Shown here piece after piece: positions 54,343 through 63,036 of a DNA stretch of 64,000 bases. The notes under the pieces are model-generated. The model was not told the origin of the DNA, searched no databases, and was given only the letters and a program-made list of their open reading frames with translations. The position numbers and the translations under genes are program-made. The first letter of the stretch is position 1; each line of letters begins with the position of its first letter. Source of the DNA: Agrobacterium leguminum (GTDB lineage Bacteria; Pseudomonadota; Alphaproteobacteria; Rhizobiales; Rhizobiaceae); the NCBI RefSeq assembly GCF_015704895.1, contig NZ_JADQWB010000015.1, forward strand, positions 1 to 64,000, written 5' to 3'.

Positions 54343-55578
54343 TTAAACCGGCAGCGATTTCACCGCCGCCGTGCCGCCTTCACGGGCGCTTTTCAGCGCC
54401 GCCACGCCTGTCAGAACGGACATGGCGCCGGCGCGCGAACCCGCCCGCTGCCGCAGCCGGTCGTTGGAGCCGGGCTTGAAGATCATGTCGCGCATGCGGT
54501 TGTCGCCGCCATAATGGCCGCCCGGCTCATGCGGCACCCAGATATGTTCGACACCGCCGCCGAAGCTTTTCACCAGCAGGATTTCATCGGCCGGCGGTTC
54601 CGTCCAGGGCTGCTTTTCATACTGGCGCATCTCGATGCGGCCCTTATGGCCGTTGAAGGCGATGTGATGGCCCTCGATCGGCATATAGGTGTTGAGCGAA
54701 TAGGAAACCTGCACGCCACTGGCATAACGGATCGAGGCGCTCATCGTGTCGGGAATGTCGATCTCCTCGCGGAAGACGCAGGCATCGCGCACATAACCGT
54801 CCACCGCCGAAGGGTCTTCATAAAGCGCATCGAGAAAAGGATCGGCGCCGAGATCCATGAAATAATCGCACTCGCTTTTGTGCGGACAGGTGCGACAGCG
54901 CGTTCCCCGGAACGGACCGTTCTTGCCATAATGCAGCAATTGCCCGAAACCCTTTACTTCCACGGGATCGGAATCGAGATACCAGTTCAAGAGATCGAAA
55001 TGGTGGGTCGCCTTGTGCACGAACAGGCTGCCGGAATGTTCGGTGAAGGCGTGCCAGCGGCGGAAATAATCCGCGCCGTGCTGGTTATCGAGATACCAGT
55101 GGAAATCGACCGAAGTGACGGTGCCGATGGCGCCTTCGTCGATCAGCTCCTTGATGCGGGCGGCGGTGGGAGAGAAACGGTAATTGAAGGAGACGTCGAC
55201 CCGGCGGCCGCTTTTGGCCTCCGCCGCGCGAATGCGGTCGATCTTTTCCGGGGTGGTGGTCATGGGCTTTTCGCTGATGACATCGGCCCCGCCTTCGAGC
55301 GCGCGGATGATGATGTCGTCATGGGTGTCGTCAGGTGTGCAGACGATCACCAGTTCGGGTCGCTGCTCCTCCATCATCCGGTCGAAATCGTCGTAAAGCG
55401 GCGCGTTCGATCCCATCATGGCGCGGGCGCGTTCGGCGCGCATCAGGTTCAGGTCGCAAATGCCGACCAGTTCGACATAGTCGCTCCAGCCGGCCAGCAA
55501 TTCGCGGCCCCACATGGTGGTGCCGCGATTGCCGGTGCCGACCAGCGCATAGCGTTTGCGTTTCACCTTTTCAGGCAT
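54343..55578 (-). CDS. Gfo/Idh/MocA oxidoreductase with cysteine cluster
   Basis: A 411-residue NAD(P)-dependent sugar oxidoreductase. The nucleotide motif is ALVGTGNRG (11-19), EKP has Lys104, and VHKATHHFDLLNWYL (188-202) gives the catalytic-region histidines. A C-x2-C-x5-C cluster (Cys228, Cys231, Cys237) in CRTCPHKSECDYF is an added feature in this subgroup and may bind metal. Last gene of the operon with the TIM-barrel protein, DUF993 and another Gfo/Idh enzyme. Substrate unknown. Confidence 0.86.
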   Translation of the reverse strand: MPEKVKRKRYALVGTGNRGTTMWGRELLAGWSDYVELVGICDLNLMRAERARAMMGSNAPLYDDFDRMMEEQRPELVIVCTPDDTHDDIIIRALEGGADVISEKPMTTTPEKIDRIRAAEAKSGRRVDVSFNYRFSPTAARIKELIDEGAIGTVTSVDFHWYLDNQHGADYFRRWHAFTEHSGSLFVHKATHHFDLLNWYLDSDPVEVKGFGQLLHYGKNGPFRGTRCRTCPHKSECDYFMDLGADPFLDALYEDPSAVDGYVRDACVFREEIDIPDTMSASIRYASGVQVSYSLNTYMPIEGHHIAFNGHKGRIEMRQYEKQPWTEPPADEILLVKSFGGGVEHIWVPHEPGGHYGGDNRMRDMIFKPGSNDRLRQRAGSRAGAMSVLTGVAALKSAREGGTAAVKSLPV

Positions 55579-55596
55579 TGTCTCTCTCCCGGATAA

Positions 55597-56418
55597 TCAA
55601 CAAACAGTCTTGAAACGCTCGACCACGGTGGCGAGGACCTCGTCCATCGGGCGCGCCTGCCAGCGATGCGAAAAGATTTCCACTTCCTGCGGGCCGTGGA
55701 AGCCGGCGGCCTCGATCATGGCGCGAAATGCCTTCAGGTCAATCACGCCGTCACCCATCATGCCGCGATCGTTGAGAGGATCGGTGGTCGGCACCAGCCA
55801 GTCACAGATATGGTGGGCGAGAATTTGCCCGTTTCTGCCCGCACGCGCCACCTGTTCCTCCAGTTCCGGGTCCCACCAGACATGGTAGACATCGATGGCG
55901 ACGCCGGTGCCAGACCCCAGCCTGTCGCAGAGATCGAGCGACTGTTTCAGCGTGTTGAAGCAGGCGCGGTCGGCGGCATAAAAGGGATGCAGCGGTTCGA
56001 TGGCGAGCGGTACGCCGGCGGCCCGCGCATAGGGAAGAAGCTCGGCCATGCCGTCCTCCACCATCTGCCGTGCGCCTTTCAGGTCGCGTGAGCCTGCGGG
56101 CAGGCCGCCCACGACCAGCACAAGGCAATCGGCCTTCATGGCGGCTGCCTCATCGACGGCGCGTTTATTGTCCTCGATGGCGAGGCGGCGGCCTTCCGCA
56201 TTGGGCGCGGGGAAAAAGCCGCCCCGGCAATGGCCGCTGAGGCGCAGCCCGTTCTGTTCGACAATGCGGGCGGCTTCAGCAAGGCCAACGCCATGCACCT
56301 GCTCGCGCCAGGGCGAGATGGCGGTGATGCCATGGGCAAGGCAGGCATCGACGATTGTGCCGAAGTCTCCGCCCTGCCGCACGGTGGCGAAATTGATGGA
56401 AAGGCCTTCAATGCTCAT
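55597..56418 (-). CDS. Xylose-isomerase-like TIM-barrel protein
   Basis: A 273-residue sugar phosphate isomerase/epimerase family protein (AP endonuclease 2 superfamily). The metal-binding set Glu141 (AIEPLHP), Asp176 (AIDVYHVWWD), His202/203 (AHHICDW) and Glu246 (EVEIF) is intact. Members include epimerases, inosose dehydratase and 3-keto-glycoside lyases. The protein lies 24 bases after the DUF993 gene and 18 before the second Gfo/Idh enzyme. No exact reaction can be read. Confidence 0.86.
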   Translation of the reverse strand: MSIEGLSINFATVRQGGDFGTIVDACLAHGITAISPWREQVHGVGLAEAARIVEQNGLRLSGHCRGGFFPAPNAEGRRLAIEDNKRAVDEAAAMKADCLVLVVGGLPAGSRDLKGARQMVEDGMAELLPYARAAGVPLAIEPLHPFYAADRACFNTLKQSLDLCDRLGSGTGVAIDVYHVWWDPELEEQVARAGRNGQILAHHICDWLVPTTDPLNDRGMMGDGVIDLKAFRAMIEAAGFHGPQEVEIFSHRWQARPMDEVLATVVERFKTVC

Positions 56419-56442
56419 CTCGGTATCTCCCCTTATTTTGCT

Positions 56443-57606
56443 TCACCCGATGCCACGGACGGCCAGAAACGCCTTCATGCGATGCGTTGCCAGATCCGGC
56501 TCGGCCAGCACATTGGCCTTGTCCGCAAGCCGGAAAAGCTCGGCGAAATGCTGCGTGGAGCGGGTGCTTTCCTGCCCGCCGACCATGGTGAAATGGCTCT
56601 GCAACCCGTTGAGATAGGCGAGGAACACCACGCCGGTCTTGTAGAAGCGGGTCGGGGCCTTGAAGATATGGCGCGATAACGCCACCGTCGGCTCCAGAAT
56701 ATCGAAGAACTCGTTGTCCGCGCCGCGCTTCAGGCTGGCCAGCGCTTTCGAAGCAGCTGGCGCTATGGCGTCGAAAATGCCGAGCAGCGCGTCCGAATGG
56801 CCCTTCTCGTCACCGGCGATCAGTTCGGCATAGTTGAAATCGTCACCGGTATACATGCGTACCCCGGCGGGCAGGCGGCGGCGCATGACGATTTCCTTTT
56901 CCTTGGAGAGAAGCGAAATCTTGATGCCGTCGATCCTGTCGGCATTCTCTTCGATCATGGCAAGGCAGGTTTCCATCGCCGCCATGTGGTCGCCAGCCCC
57001 CCAATAACCCTCAAGCGCCGGGTCGAACATTTCGCCCAGCCAGTGGATCACCACTTTCTGGTCGGCATGGGATAGAACCCTGGCATAAGCCTTGAGATAA
57101 TCATCCGGCGAACGGGCGGCAGCGGCCAGAGCGCGGCTCGCCATCAGGATCACGCGTCCGCCTTCTCCCTGAACAAAATCAAGCTGTTCGAGATAAGAGT
57201 CGACAATCTGGTTCAGGTCGTAACCGCCGCCATTCAGATGATCGGTGCCGACGCCGCAGGCGATCAGCGCATCCTTGCGGCTGGCCGCCTCCTTCAGCGA
57301 ACGGGAAATCAGTTCCTGCGCCTGCGGCCATGCGAGCCCCATGCCGCGCTGCGCCGTATCCATCGCCTCGGCGACACCGAGGCCGAGGTCCCAAAGGCGG
57401 TGACGGAAACGTAAGGTGGCGTCCCAGTCGATGGCGGGCGTCAGCCACGGATCGTTATCGGCAAGGGGATCGGCCACCACATGGGCGGCGGCGAAGGCGA
57501 CGCGGTTGAAATCCGCGGCACTTCGTTTCTCAACCGCGACCGGCGTGCCGGATAATTTGTAGACCTCGATGCTGCGGTCGTCCTTCGGAAGCTTGAGTTC
57601 GCTCAC
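56443..57606 (-). CDS. DUF993 protein, probable class I aldolase fold
   Basis: A 387-residue protein of a family with no assigned function. The fold resembles dihydrodipicolinate synthase: strand VVIHWLGE near 185 and RIDGIKISLLS, in which Lys229 stands where the Schiff-base lysine of that superfamily lies, then VRMYTGDDFNY and the C-terminal AYLNGLQSHFTMVGG. It probably cleaves or forms a carbon-carbon bond in an intermediate made by the Gfo/Idh enzyme ten bases upstream. This is inference. The start follows GGAGGCGAC. Confidence 0.82.
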   Translation of the reverse strand: MSELKLPKDDRSIEVYKLSGTPVAVEKRSAADFNRVAFAAAHVVADPLADNDPWLTPAIDWDATLRFRHRLWDLGLGVAEAMDTAQRGMGLAWPQAQELISRSLKEAASRKDALIACGVGTDHLNGGGYDLNQIVDSYLEQLDFVQGEGGRVILMASRALAAAARSPDDYLKAYARVLSHADQKVVIHWLGEMFDPALEGYWGAGDHMAAMETCLAMIEENADRIDGIKISLLSKEKEIVMRRRLPAGVRMYTGDDFNYAELIAGDEKGHSDALLGIFDAIAPAASKALASLKRGADNEFFDILEPTVALSRHIFKAPTRFYKTGVVFLAYLNGLQSHFTMVGGQESTRSTQHFAELFRLADKANVLAEPDLATHRMKAFLAVRGIG

Positions 57607-57616
57607 CGTCGCCTCC

Positions 57617-58759
57617 TCAGGAAAGGGCGGGAACGTCGAGCCAGCGGCGTTCCTTCCAGGATTTCAGTCCAAGCTCCGCAAGCTGTACGCCCTTCACGCC
57701 TTCCATGAGGCCATAGGGCCACGGGTCGTTGTCGACGAGGTGGCGCACGAACATTTCCCACTGCGCCTTGAAGCCGTTGTCATAAACGACATTGTCCGGC
57801 ACTTCCTGCCAGGTCTTGTAGAAATCGATGGTCTGCGGCTGATCGGGGTTCCACACCGGCTTCGGCGTGTTGGTGCGGTGCTGGGTAAAGCATTTTGTCA
57901 GGCCCGCCACCGCCGAACCATGGGTGCCGTCCACCTGAAAGGTCACGAGGTCGTCGCGGCGCACCCGCACCGCCCATGAGGAGTTGATGTGGGCGATCAC
58001 GCCGCCTTCCAGCTCGAAAGTGGCATAAGCGGCATCGTCGGCATCCGCCTTATAGGCTTTGCCCTGCTCATCGAAACGTTCCGGAATATGGGTCGCGCCG
58101 AGGCAGCTCACCGATTTCACCGGACCGAACAGGTTGTCGAGCACATAACGCCAGTGGCACAGCATATCGAGAATGATGCCGCCGCCATCCTTCAGACGGT
58201 AGTTCCAGGAGGGGCGCTGCGCCGGCTGCCAGTCGCCTTCGAAAACCCAGTAACCGAACTCGCCGCGCACCGAGAGGATTTTGCCGAAAAAGCCGCTGTC
58301 GCGCAGCATGGCGAGCTTGCGAAGGCCCGGCAGGAACAGCTTGTCCTGCACCACGCCGTGCTTGATGCCGGCGCTTTCGGCCAGCCGTGCAATGGCCAGC
58401 GCCTCTTCCATCGTGTCGGAAATCGGCTTTTCGCAATAAACGTTCTTGCCCGCCTTGATGGCTTTCTCCAGCAGGCTGCCGCGCATCTGCGTCGTGCCGG
58501 CATCGAAGAAAAGCGTATCGTCAGGGTTTGCCAATGCGGCGTCGATGTCGGTCGTCCAGCGCGCGACATTGTGCTTTCTGGCGATTTCCTCGATCTTCGC
58601 GCCGTTGCGGCCGACCAGAATGGGGTCGAGCATGACCCTTTCGCCGTTCTTCAACAGCACGCCGCCCTGATCGCGAATGGCGAGAACGGAGCGCACGAGA
58701 TGCTGGTTGTAACCCATGCGGCCGGTGATGCCGTGCATGATGACGCCGATACGTTTCAT
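57617..58759 (-). CDS. Gfo/Idh/MocA oxidoreductase, first gene of the DUF993 operon
   Basis: A 380-residue oxidoreductase. The N-terminus (RIGVIMHGITGRMGYNQHL) has an atypical dinucleotide site, GxTGxMG, instead of GxGxxG. EKP has Lys111 (YCEKPIS), and DGGGIILDMLCHWRYVLD near residue 190 carries the catalytic Asp/His pair. It probably oxidises a ring hydroxyl or reduces a keto sugar supplied by the ABC importer at 59833. It follows a TTGACA box and a TetR palindrome. Confidence 0.86.
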   Translation of the reverse strand: MKRIGVIMHGITGRMGYNQHLVRSVLAIRDQGGVLLKNGERVMLDPILVGRNGAKIEEIARKHNVARWTTDIDAALANPDDTLFFDAGTTQMRGSLLEKAIKAGKNVYCEKPISDTMEEALAIARLAESAGIKHGVVQDKLFLPGLRKLAMLRDSGFFGKILSVRGEFGYWVFEGDWQPAQRPSWNYRLKDGGGIILDMLCHWRYVLDNLFGPVKSVSCLGATHIPERFDEQGKAYKADADDAAYATFELEGGVIAHINSSWAVRVRRDDLVTFQVDGTHGSAVAGLTKCFTQHRTNTPKPVWNPDQPQTIDFYKTWQEVPDNVVYDNGFKAQWEMFVRHLVDNDPWPYGLMEGVKGVQLAELGLKSWKERRWLDVPALS

Positions 58760-58818
58760 GAATTTCCTCCCAAGGCGGCCTCTTCCCGAAAGCCGCTTCC
58801 GTCAAACATGGCAATTTG

Positions 58819-58862
58819 TAACCATTTGGTTATTTGTGGTCGTGAAGGATGCGATCTGTCAA
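58819..58862 (-). promoter_or_regulatory. Promoter and TetR operator of the DUF993 operon
   Basis: On the minus strand TTGACA (58862-58857) is followed 24 bases later by the perfect palindrome TAACCA-AA-TGGTTA (58832-58819). The same TTGACA-N24-palindrome arrangement precedes the divergent ABC importer. Repression by the TetR protein at 59005 is the simplest reading. Confidence 0.65.
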
Positions 58863-58927
58863 GGTGTTTTTGACAGGAAAAATTCATGGCCTGACGACGG
58901 TTGCGTTTTCGCGTTTCCACCGCGCCG

Positions 58928-58970
58928 CAAAAGAAAACGACGCGCTTCGCGGATGCGAATGGCGCGTCGT
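58928..58970 (-). terminator. Terminator of the TetR gene
   Basis: On the minus strand ACGACGCGC (58970-58962) pairs with GCGCGTCGT (58945-58937) and is followed by TTTTCTTTTG. It lies 35 bases after the TetR stop codon. Confidence 0.65.
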
Positions 58971-59004
58971 CGCTGTTGTTAAAGAGGAATTCGGTTTGGC
59001 CGGC

Positions 59005-59715
59005 TCAGACCGGCCGCACTGCAGCAAGCAGGGTGTCGACGATATGCTGGCCCCAGCGTTCGAGTTCGGCGGGGTCTGTCAGGTCGCGCTGGAAGATGGT
59101 CGACAGCGTGAACCGGTTCGAAAGATAAAAAGCGCCGAGCGAAGCGATGGTCAGATAGACGTCGATCGGATCGAGGCCGTCACGGAATTCGCCCGCGTTG
59201 CTGCCGCGCCGCAGAACGTCTTCCAGCTCCGAAATGAAGTTCGAATGCATCGCCGTAATCGTCGGGGATTGCCTGAGATAGCGGGCTTTATTGAGGTTTT
59301 CCGTGGCGAGGATGCTGAGGAATTCGGGGTGGTCGAGGAAGTAGTGCCAGGTGAAAAGCGCAAGCTCGCGCAAGCCCTCCGAAGGGGCCTTGCGGGCCAG
59401 GTCAAGCCGTCTCTCGGTGTGGCGGATATGGCGGTAGGCGTCTTCCAGAACGGCGAGATAAAGCGCATCCTTGTCGCCAAAATAATGGTAGATCATCCGC
59501 TTGTTGGTGCCGGCGCGGCGGGCGACGACATCGATTCGAGCCCCCGCCAGCCCCTTGGCGGCCACCTCGCGGCGGGCGGCTTCGAGAATGGCGGCGCGCG
59601 TTCTTTCCGGGTTTCGCACCTGTGTCGTCGCGCGCTTGCGCTTGGGTGACGGCGTTTTCTCCATGGCCGCATCGGGGGTCGGATCGGACGGCTGGTTTTT
59701 TGTCGTTTCTTCCAT
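59005..59715 (-). CDS. TetR-family repressor
   Basis: A 236-residue regulator. The helix-turn-helix is RTRAAILEAARREVAAKGLAGARIDVVARRAGTNKRMIYHYFGDKDALY, preceded by about 35 hydrophilic residues (rich in Pro, Lys, Thr) not usual in the family. The C-terminal ligand domain begins YLAVLEDAYRHIRHTERRL. It lies between the DUF993 operon and the ABC importer, and palindromes TAACCA-N2-TGGTTA in both promoters are its likely sites. ATG at 59715 is used; ATG at 59664 would drop 17 residues. Confidence 0.88.
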   Translation of the reverse strand: MEETTKNQPSDPTPDAAMEKTPSPKRKRATTQVRNPERTRAAILEAARREVAAKGLAGARIDVVARRAGTNKRMIYHYFGDKDALYLAVLEDAYRHIRHTERRLDLARKAPSEGLRELALFTWHYFLDHPEFLSILATENLNKARYLRQSPTITAMHSNFISELEDVLRRGSNAGEFRDGLDPIDVYLTIASLGAFYLSNRFTLSTIFQRDLTDPAELERWGQHIVDTLLAAVRPV

Positions 59716-59727
59716 TTCAGCACCCGC

Positions 59728-59771
59728 TTGACAATGTTTGCGATCAGTGTTCCCATGTAACCAATTAGTTA
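59728..59771 (+). promoter_or_regulatory. Promoter and TetR operator of the ABC importer
   Basis: TTGACA (59728-59733), then after 24 bases TAACCA-AT-TAGTTA (59758-59771), one mismatch from a perfect palindrome and 12 of 14 bases identical to the site at 58819. It lies between the TetR start and the solute-binding gene, so it may also serve autoregulation. Confidence 0.65.
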
Positions 59772-59832
59772 TAAAACGGCAAGTGTCGTTTACGTTCATC
59801 ATCAATTGGCAGTCAATAGGGAGGAGTTGCCA

Positions 59833-61122
59833 ATGCCCGTGATGCTTCAGAGGAGAGGTGTGCTTTCAGCGGGGCTTGCGGCCCTGTCGCTTGCAACACT
59901 GGGAGGTGGTTCAGCGCAGGCCCAGGCCGCGCGCCTTCGCATGTTGTGGTGGGGGTCGCAGGAGCGCGCCGACCGCACCAACAAGGCGATAGCAGCCTAT
60001 AAGCAGGTCAAGCCGGATCTCGATATTGCCGGCGAATTCGCAGGATGGAGCGATTATTGGCCGCGCCTTGCCACGCAGGTTGCGGGCCGCAATGCGCCCG
60101 ATCTGATCCAGATGGATTATCGCTATATCTTCGAATATGGCCGTCGCGGCGCGCTGGCGCCGCTGGACGATTATATCGGCAAGAGCCTGAAGATCGAGGA
60201 TTTCGGCAAGATGAACATCGATTCCGGCCGGGTCGATGGCAAGCTTTACGGCATCAATCTCGGCGTCAATTCAAGCGCCGTCTTCTTCGACAAGGCGGCC
60301 TGGGAAAAATCCGGTGCGACACCGCCGGCGATCGGCCAGACCTGGGAGGAGTTTGCCGAAAACGCCGCCAAGCTCAGCAAGAACAAGCCGAAGCCCGGCT
60401 ATTACGCCACGGCCGATGCCAGCGGCGTGGAGCCTAGCTTCGAGAACTGGCTGCGCCAGAACGGCAAGTCGCTTTACACGCAGGATGGCGGTATCGGCTT
60501 CGATCCTGCCGATGCGACCAAGTGGTTCACTTTGTGGGCGGATTTGCGCAAGAGCGGCGCCTGTGTGCCGGCCGATGTGCAGGCGCTCGACCAGCTCAAC
60601 ATCGAAACCAACCCTTTGACGACGGGCAAGGCGGCAACGGCATTCGCCCATTCCAACCAGTTCGTCGGTTATCAGAAGCTCAACAAGTCCAAGCTTGCCA
60701 TAAGCTCCTATCCGAAGAGCACGAAGGATGGCCCTTCCGGCCATTATCTGAAACCCTCCATGCTTATCAGCGTCGCCAATGGCAGCGCCGGCATCGAGCA
60801 GGCCGTCGGTTTCATCAACTTCCTTGTGGCTGAACCGCAGGGCATCGATATTCTCGGCGTCGAGCGCGGCGTTCCGGCCTCGGAATCCATGCGTAGCCAG
60901 TTGAGCAGCAAGCTCGACGAGGTCAGCAAGACGATGGTGGACTATATTGCCGAGATTACCCCCGGCGTCGGCGATCTGCCGCCGGCGCCGCCTCCGGGCG
61001 CGGGCGAATTCGCCTTCGTCCTCAAACGCACGGCGGAGGAAATCGGCTTCGGCAAGATCACGCCGGAAGAGGGCGGTGACCGCCTCGTCAAGGAATCCGA
61101 AACCGTTATCAAACGGAAGTGA
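59833..61122 (+). CDS. Sugar/glycoside ABC solute-binding protein
   Basis: Periplasmic binding protein of 429 residues. The N-terminus MPVMLQRRGVLSAGLAALSLATLGGGSAQAQA has a twin arginine and long hydrophobic core, so Tat export is possible. The mature start RLRMLWWGSQERADRTNKAI and FAGWSDYWPRLATQVAGRNAPDLIQMDYRYI resemble the protein at 39316. ATG at 59833 follows GGGAGGAG; the TTG at 59806 is not needed. Ligand unknown, likely the substrate of the DUF993 operon. Confidence 0.88.
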   Translation: MPVMLQRRGVLSAGLAALSLATLGGGSAQAQAARLRMLWWGSQERADRTNKAIAAYKQVKPDLDIAGEFAGWSDYWPRLATQVAGRNAPDLIQMDYRYIFEYGRRGALAPLDDYIGKSLKIEDFGKMNIDSGRVDGKLYGINLGVNSSAVFFDKAAWEKSGATPPAIGQTWEEFAENAAKLSKNKPKPGYYATADASGVEPSFENWLRQNGKSLYTQDGGIGFDPADATKWFTLWADLRKSGACVPADVQALDQLNIETNPLTTGKAATAFAHSNQFVGYQKLNKSKLAISSYPKSTKDGPSGHYLKPSMLISVANGSAGIEQAVGFINFLVAEPQGIDILGVERGVPASESMRSQLSSKLDEVSKTMVDYIAEITPGVGDLPPAPPPGAGEFAFVLKRTAEEIGFGKITPEEGGDRLVKESETVIKRK

Positions 61123-61128
61123 TGGTTT

Positions 61129-62082
61129 ATGGCCTTTCGATCTGAAACTCTTGTGGGGGAGAGCCGTGGCGCGGCTCTCCCGAAGCGGGGCGGCGTGAAG
61201 CGGATTTTCGACCGCAACATTCACGCCTACCTGTTTCTGCTGCCCTGGCTGATTGGCTTTTTCGGCCTCACCCTCGGTCCCGCGCTTGCGTCTCTTTATC
61301 TGTCTTTCACCAATTACGACCTGTTGCAGTCGCCGGACTGGGTGGGGGCGGCCAATTATGTGCGCATCGCCACGGCCGACCCGAAATTCGCCGCGGCCAT
61401 GCAGGTCACCTTTACCTATGTGCTGCTGTCGGTGCCGCTGAAGCTGATCTTCGCGCTGCTGGTCGCGCTCGCCTTCAACCGCGGCATCAAGGGCCTGACG
61501 CTCTATCGGGCGATCTTCTATCTGCCGTCGCTGCTGGGTTCGAGCGTCGCGATTGCCGTGCTCTGGCGCCAGCTTTTCGCCTCTGACGGTCTCGTCAACA
61601 TGATCCTGTGGCAGGCCTTCGGTTATGAAGGGCCGAGCTGGATTTCCAATCCGGATTATTCGATCTACACGCTGGTCATCCTGTCCGTCTGGCAGTTCGG
61701 TTCGCCGATGATCATCTTCCTCGCGGGTCTGAGACAAATCCCGCAGGACATGTATGAGGCCGCCGAAATCGACGGTGCGAGCAAGGTGCGGCAGTTCTTC
61801 CGCATTACCCTGCCGCTTTTGACGCCGGTGATCTTCTTCAACGCGGTGATCCAGACCATCGATGCCTTCAAGGCTTTCACGCCCGCCTTCATCATTTCCG
61901 AAGGCACCGGCGGGCCGATCAACTCGACGCTGTTCTACACGCTTTATCTCTACCAGGAAGCCTTCGGTTTCTTCCGCATGGGTTATGCCTCGGCGCTTGC
62001 CTGGATTTTGGTGATCATCATCTCGCTGTTCACGGCCTTCTCGTTCCTCAGCGCGAAATACTGGGTGCACTACGATGACTGA
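61129..62082 (+). CDS. Sugar ABC permease 1 (TetR-linked system)
   Basis: A 317-residue MalF-like permease. A 30-residue cytoplasmic tail precedes helix 1 (AYLFLLPWLIGFFGLTLGPALASLYLSF). The EAA loop is MYEAAEIDGASKVRQFFRITLPLLTPV near residue 208. The C-terminus overlaps the next permease by eight bases, so they are translationally coupled. It starts six bases after the binding-protein stop. Confidence 0.88.
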   Translation: MAFRSETLVGESRGAALPKRGGVKRIFDRNIHAYLFLLPWLIGFFGLTLGPALASLYLSFTNYDLLQSPDWVGAANYVRIATADPKFAAAMQVTFTYVLLSVPLKLIFALLVALAFNRGIKGLTLYRAIFYLPSLLGSSVAIAVLWRQLFASDGLVNMILWQAFGYEGPSWISNPDYSIYTLVILSVWQFGSPMIIFLAGLRQIPQDMYEAAEIDGASKVRQFFRITLPLLTPVIFFNAVIQTIDAFKAFTPAFIISEGTGGPINSTLFYTLYLYQEAFGFFRMGYASALAWILVIIISLFTAFSFLSAKYWVHYDD

Positions 62083-62950
62083 TGCTGTTACCGCCCCCCG
62101 GCCGGGCCAGGGCCCGCAACGTTCGCCGCTGAAATCGGTGATGCTCCACACGGCGCTGATCGTCGCGTCCTTCGCGATGCTCTATCCGATCCTGTGGATG
62201 ATATCGGGTTCCTTCCGGCCGCAGGACGAGCTGTTCGGCTCTTCCTCGCTCATTCCCTCGGCGGTGGATGTCGGCGGATATATTCGCGGCTGGACCGGGC
62301 TGCAGGTGAGCTTCGGACAGTTCTTCTGGAACTCCTTCTTCATCTCGGTGCTTGCCACCATAGGAAACGTGGTCGGTTGCTCGCTCGCGGCCTTCGCTTT
62401 TGCCCGGCTTCGCTTCGGAGGGCGCAATTTCTGGTTCGCGCTGATGCTCGGCACGCTGATGCTGCCCTATCACGTCGTGCTCATCCCGCAATATATCCTG
62501 TTTCTGGAAATGGGCTGGGTGAACACCTCGCTGCCGCTGATCGTGCCGAAATATCTGGCGACGGACGCCTTCTTCATCTTCCTGATGGTGCAGTTCTTCC
62601 GCGGCATCCCGCGCGAGCTGGACGAGGCGGCTGTCATGGATGGCTGCTCGCCCTTCCGCATCTACTGGAAGATCATGCTGCCTTTGTCGCTGCCGGTTCT
62701 CGCGACGGCCGCTATCTTTTCCTTCATCTGGACCTGGGACGATTTCTTCGGGCCGCTGATCTATCTGAACGACATCAACACCTACACCGTGCAGCTCGGC
62801 CTCAGATCCTTCGTGGATTCCACCGGCAGCTCGGACTGGACCTCGCTTTTCGCCATGTCCAACCTGTCGCTGGTGCCGGTCTTCCTGTTCTTCCTGTTCT
62901 TCCAGCGGTTGCTGATCGAAGGTATCGCCACCACCGGAATGAAACGCTGA
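62075..62950 (+). CDS. Sugar ABC permease 2 (TetR-linked system)
   Basis: A 291-residue MalG-like permease. Helix 1 is TALIVASFAMLYPILWMISGSF. The EAA loop LDEAAVMDGCSPFRIYWKIMLPLSLPV lies near residue 188, and the protein ends FQRLLIEGIATTGMKR. Overlaps permease 1; an 86-base gap precedes the ATPase. Confidence 0.88.
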   Translation: MTDAVTAPRPGQGPQRSPLKSVMLHTALIVASFAMLYPILWMISGSFRPQDELFGSSSLIPSAVDVGGYIRGWTGLQVSFGQFFWNSFFISVLATIGNVVGCSLAAFAFARLRFGGRNFWFALMLGTLMLPYHVVLIPQYILFLEMGWVNTSLPLIVPKYLATDAFFIFLMVQFFRGIPRELDEAAVMDGCSPFRIYWKIMLPLSLPVLATAAIFSFIWTWDDFFGPLIYLNDINTYTVQLGLRSFVDSTGSSDWTSLFAMSNLSLVPVFLFFLFFQRLLIEGIATTGMKR

Positions 62951-63036
62951 ACGGAACCCGGATCGGGAACGCATTTTAAGACAATCAACACTGTCGCTGC
63001 CGCCCTGCATGCGGCGTGACAGTCGGGAGAAACAGC

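Noticed and set aside
60271-62151. Open frame of 626 codons on the minus strand
   Set aside because: Antisense to the binding protein and permease of the TetR-linked importer. Composition is His/Arg/Glu-rich without motifs.
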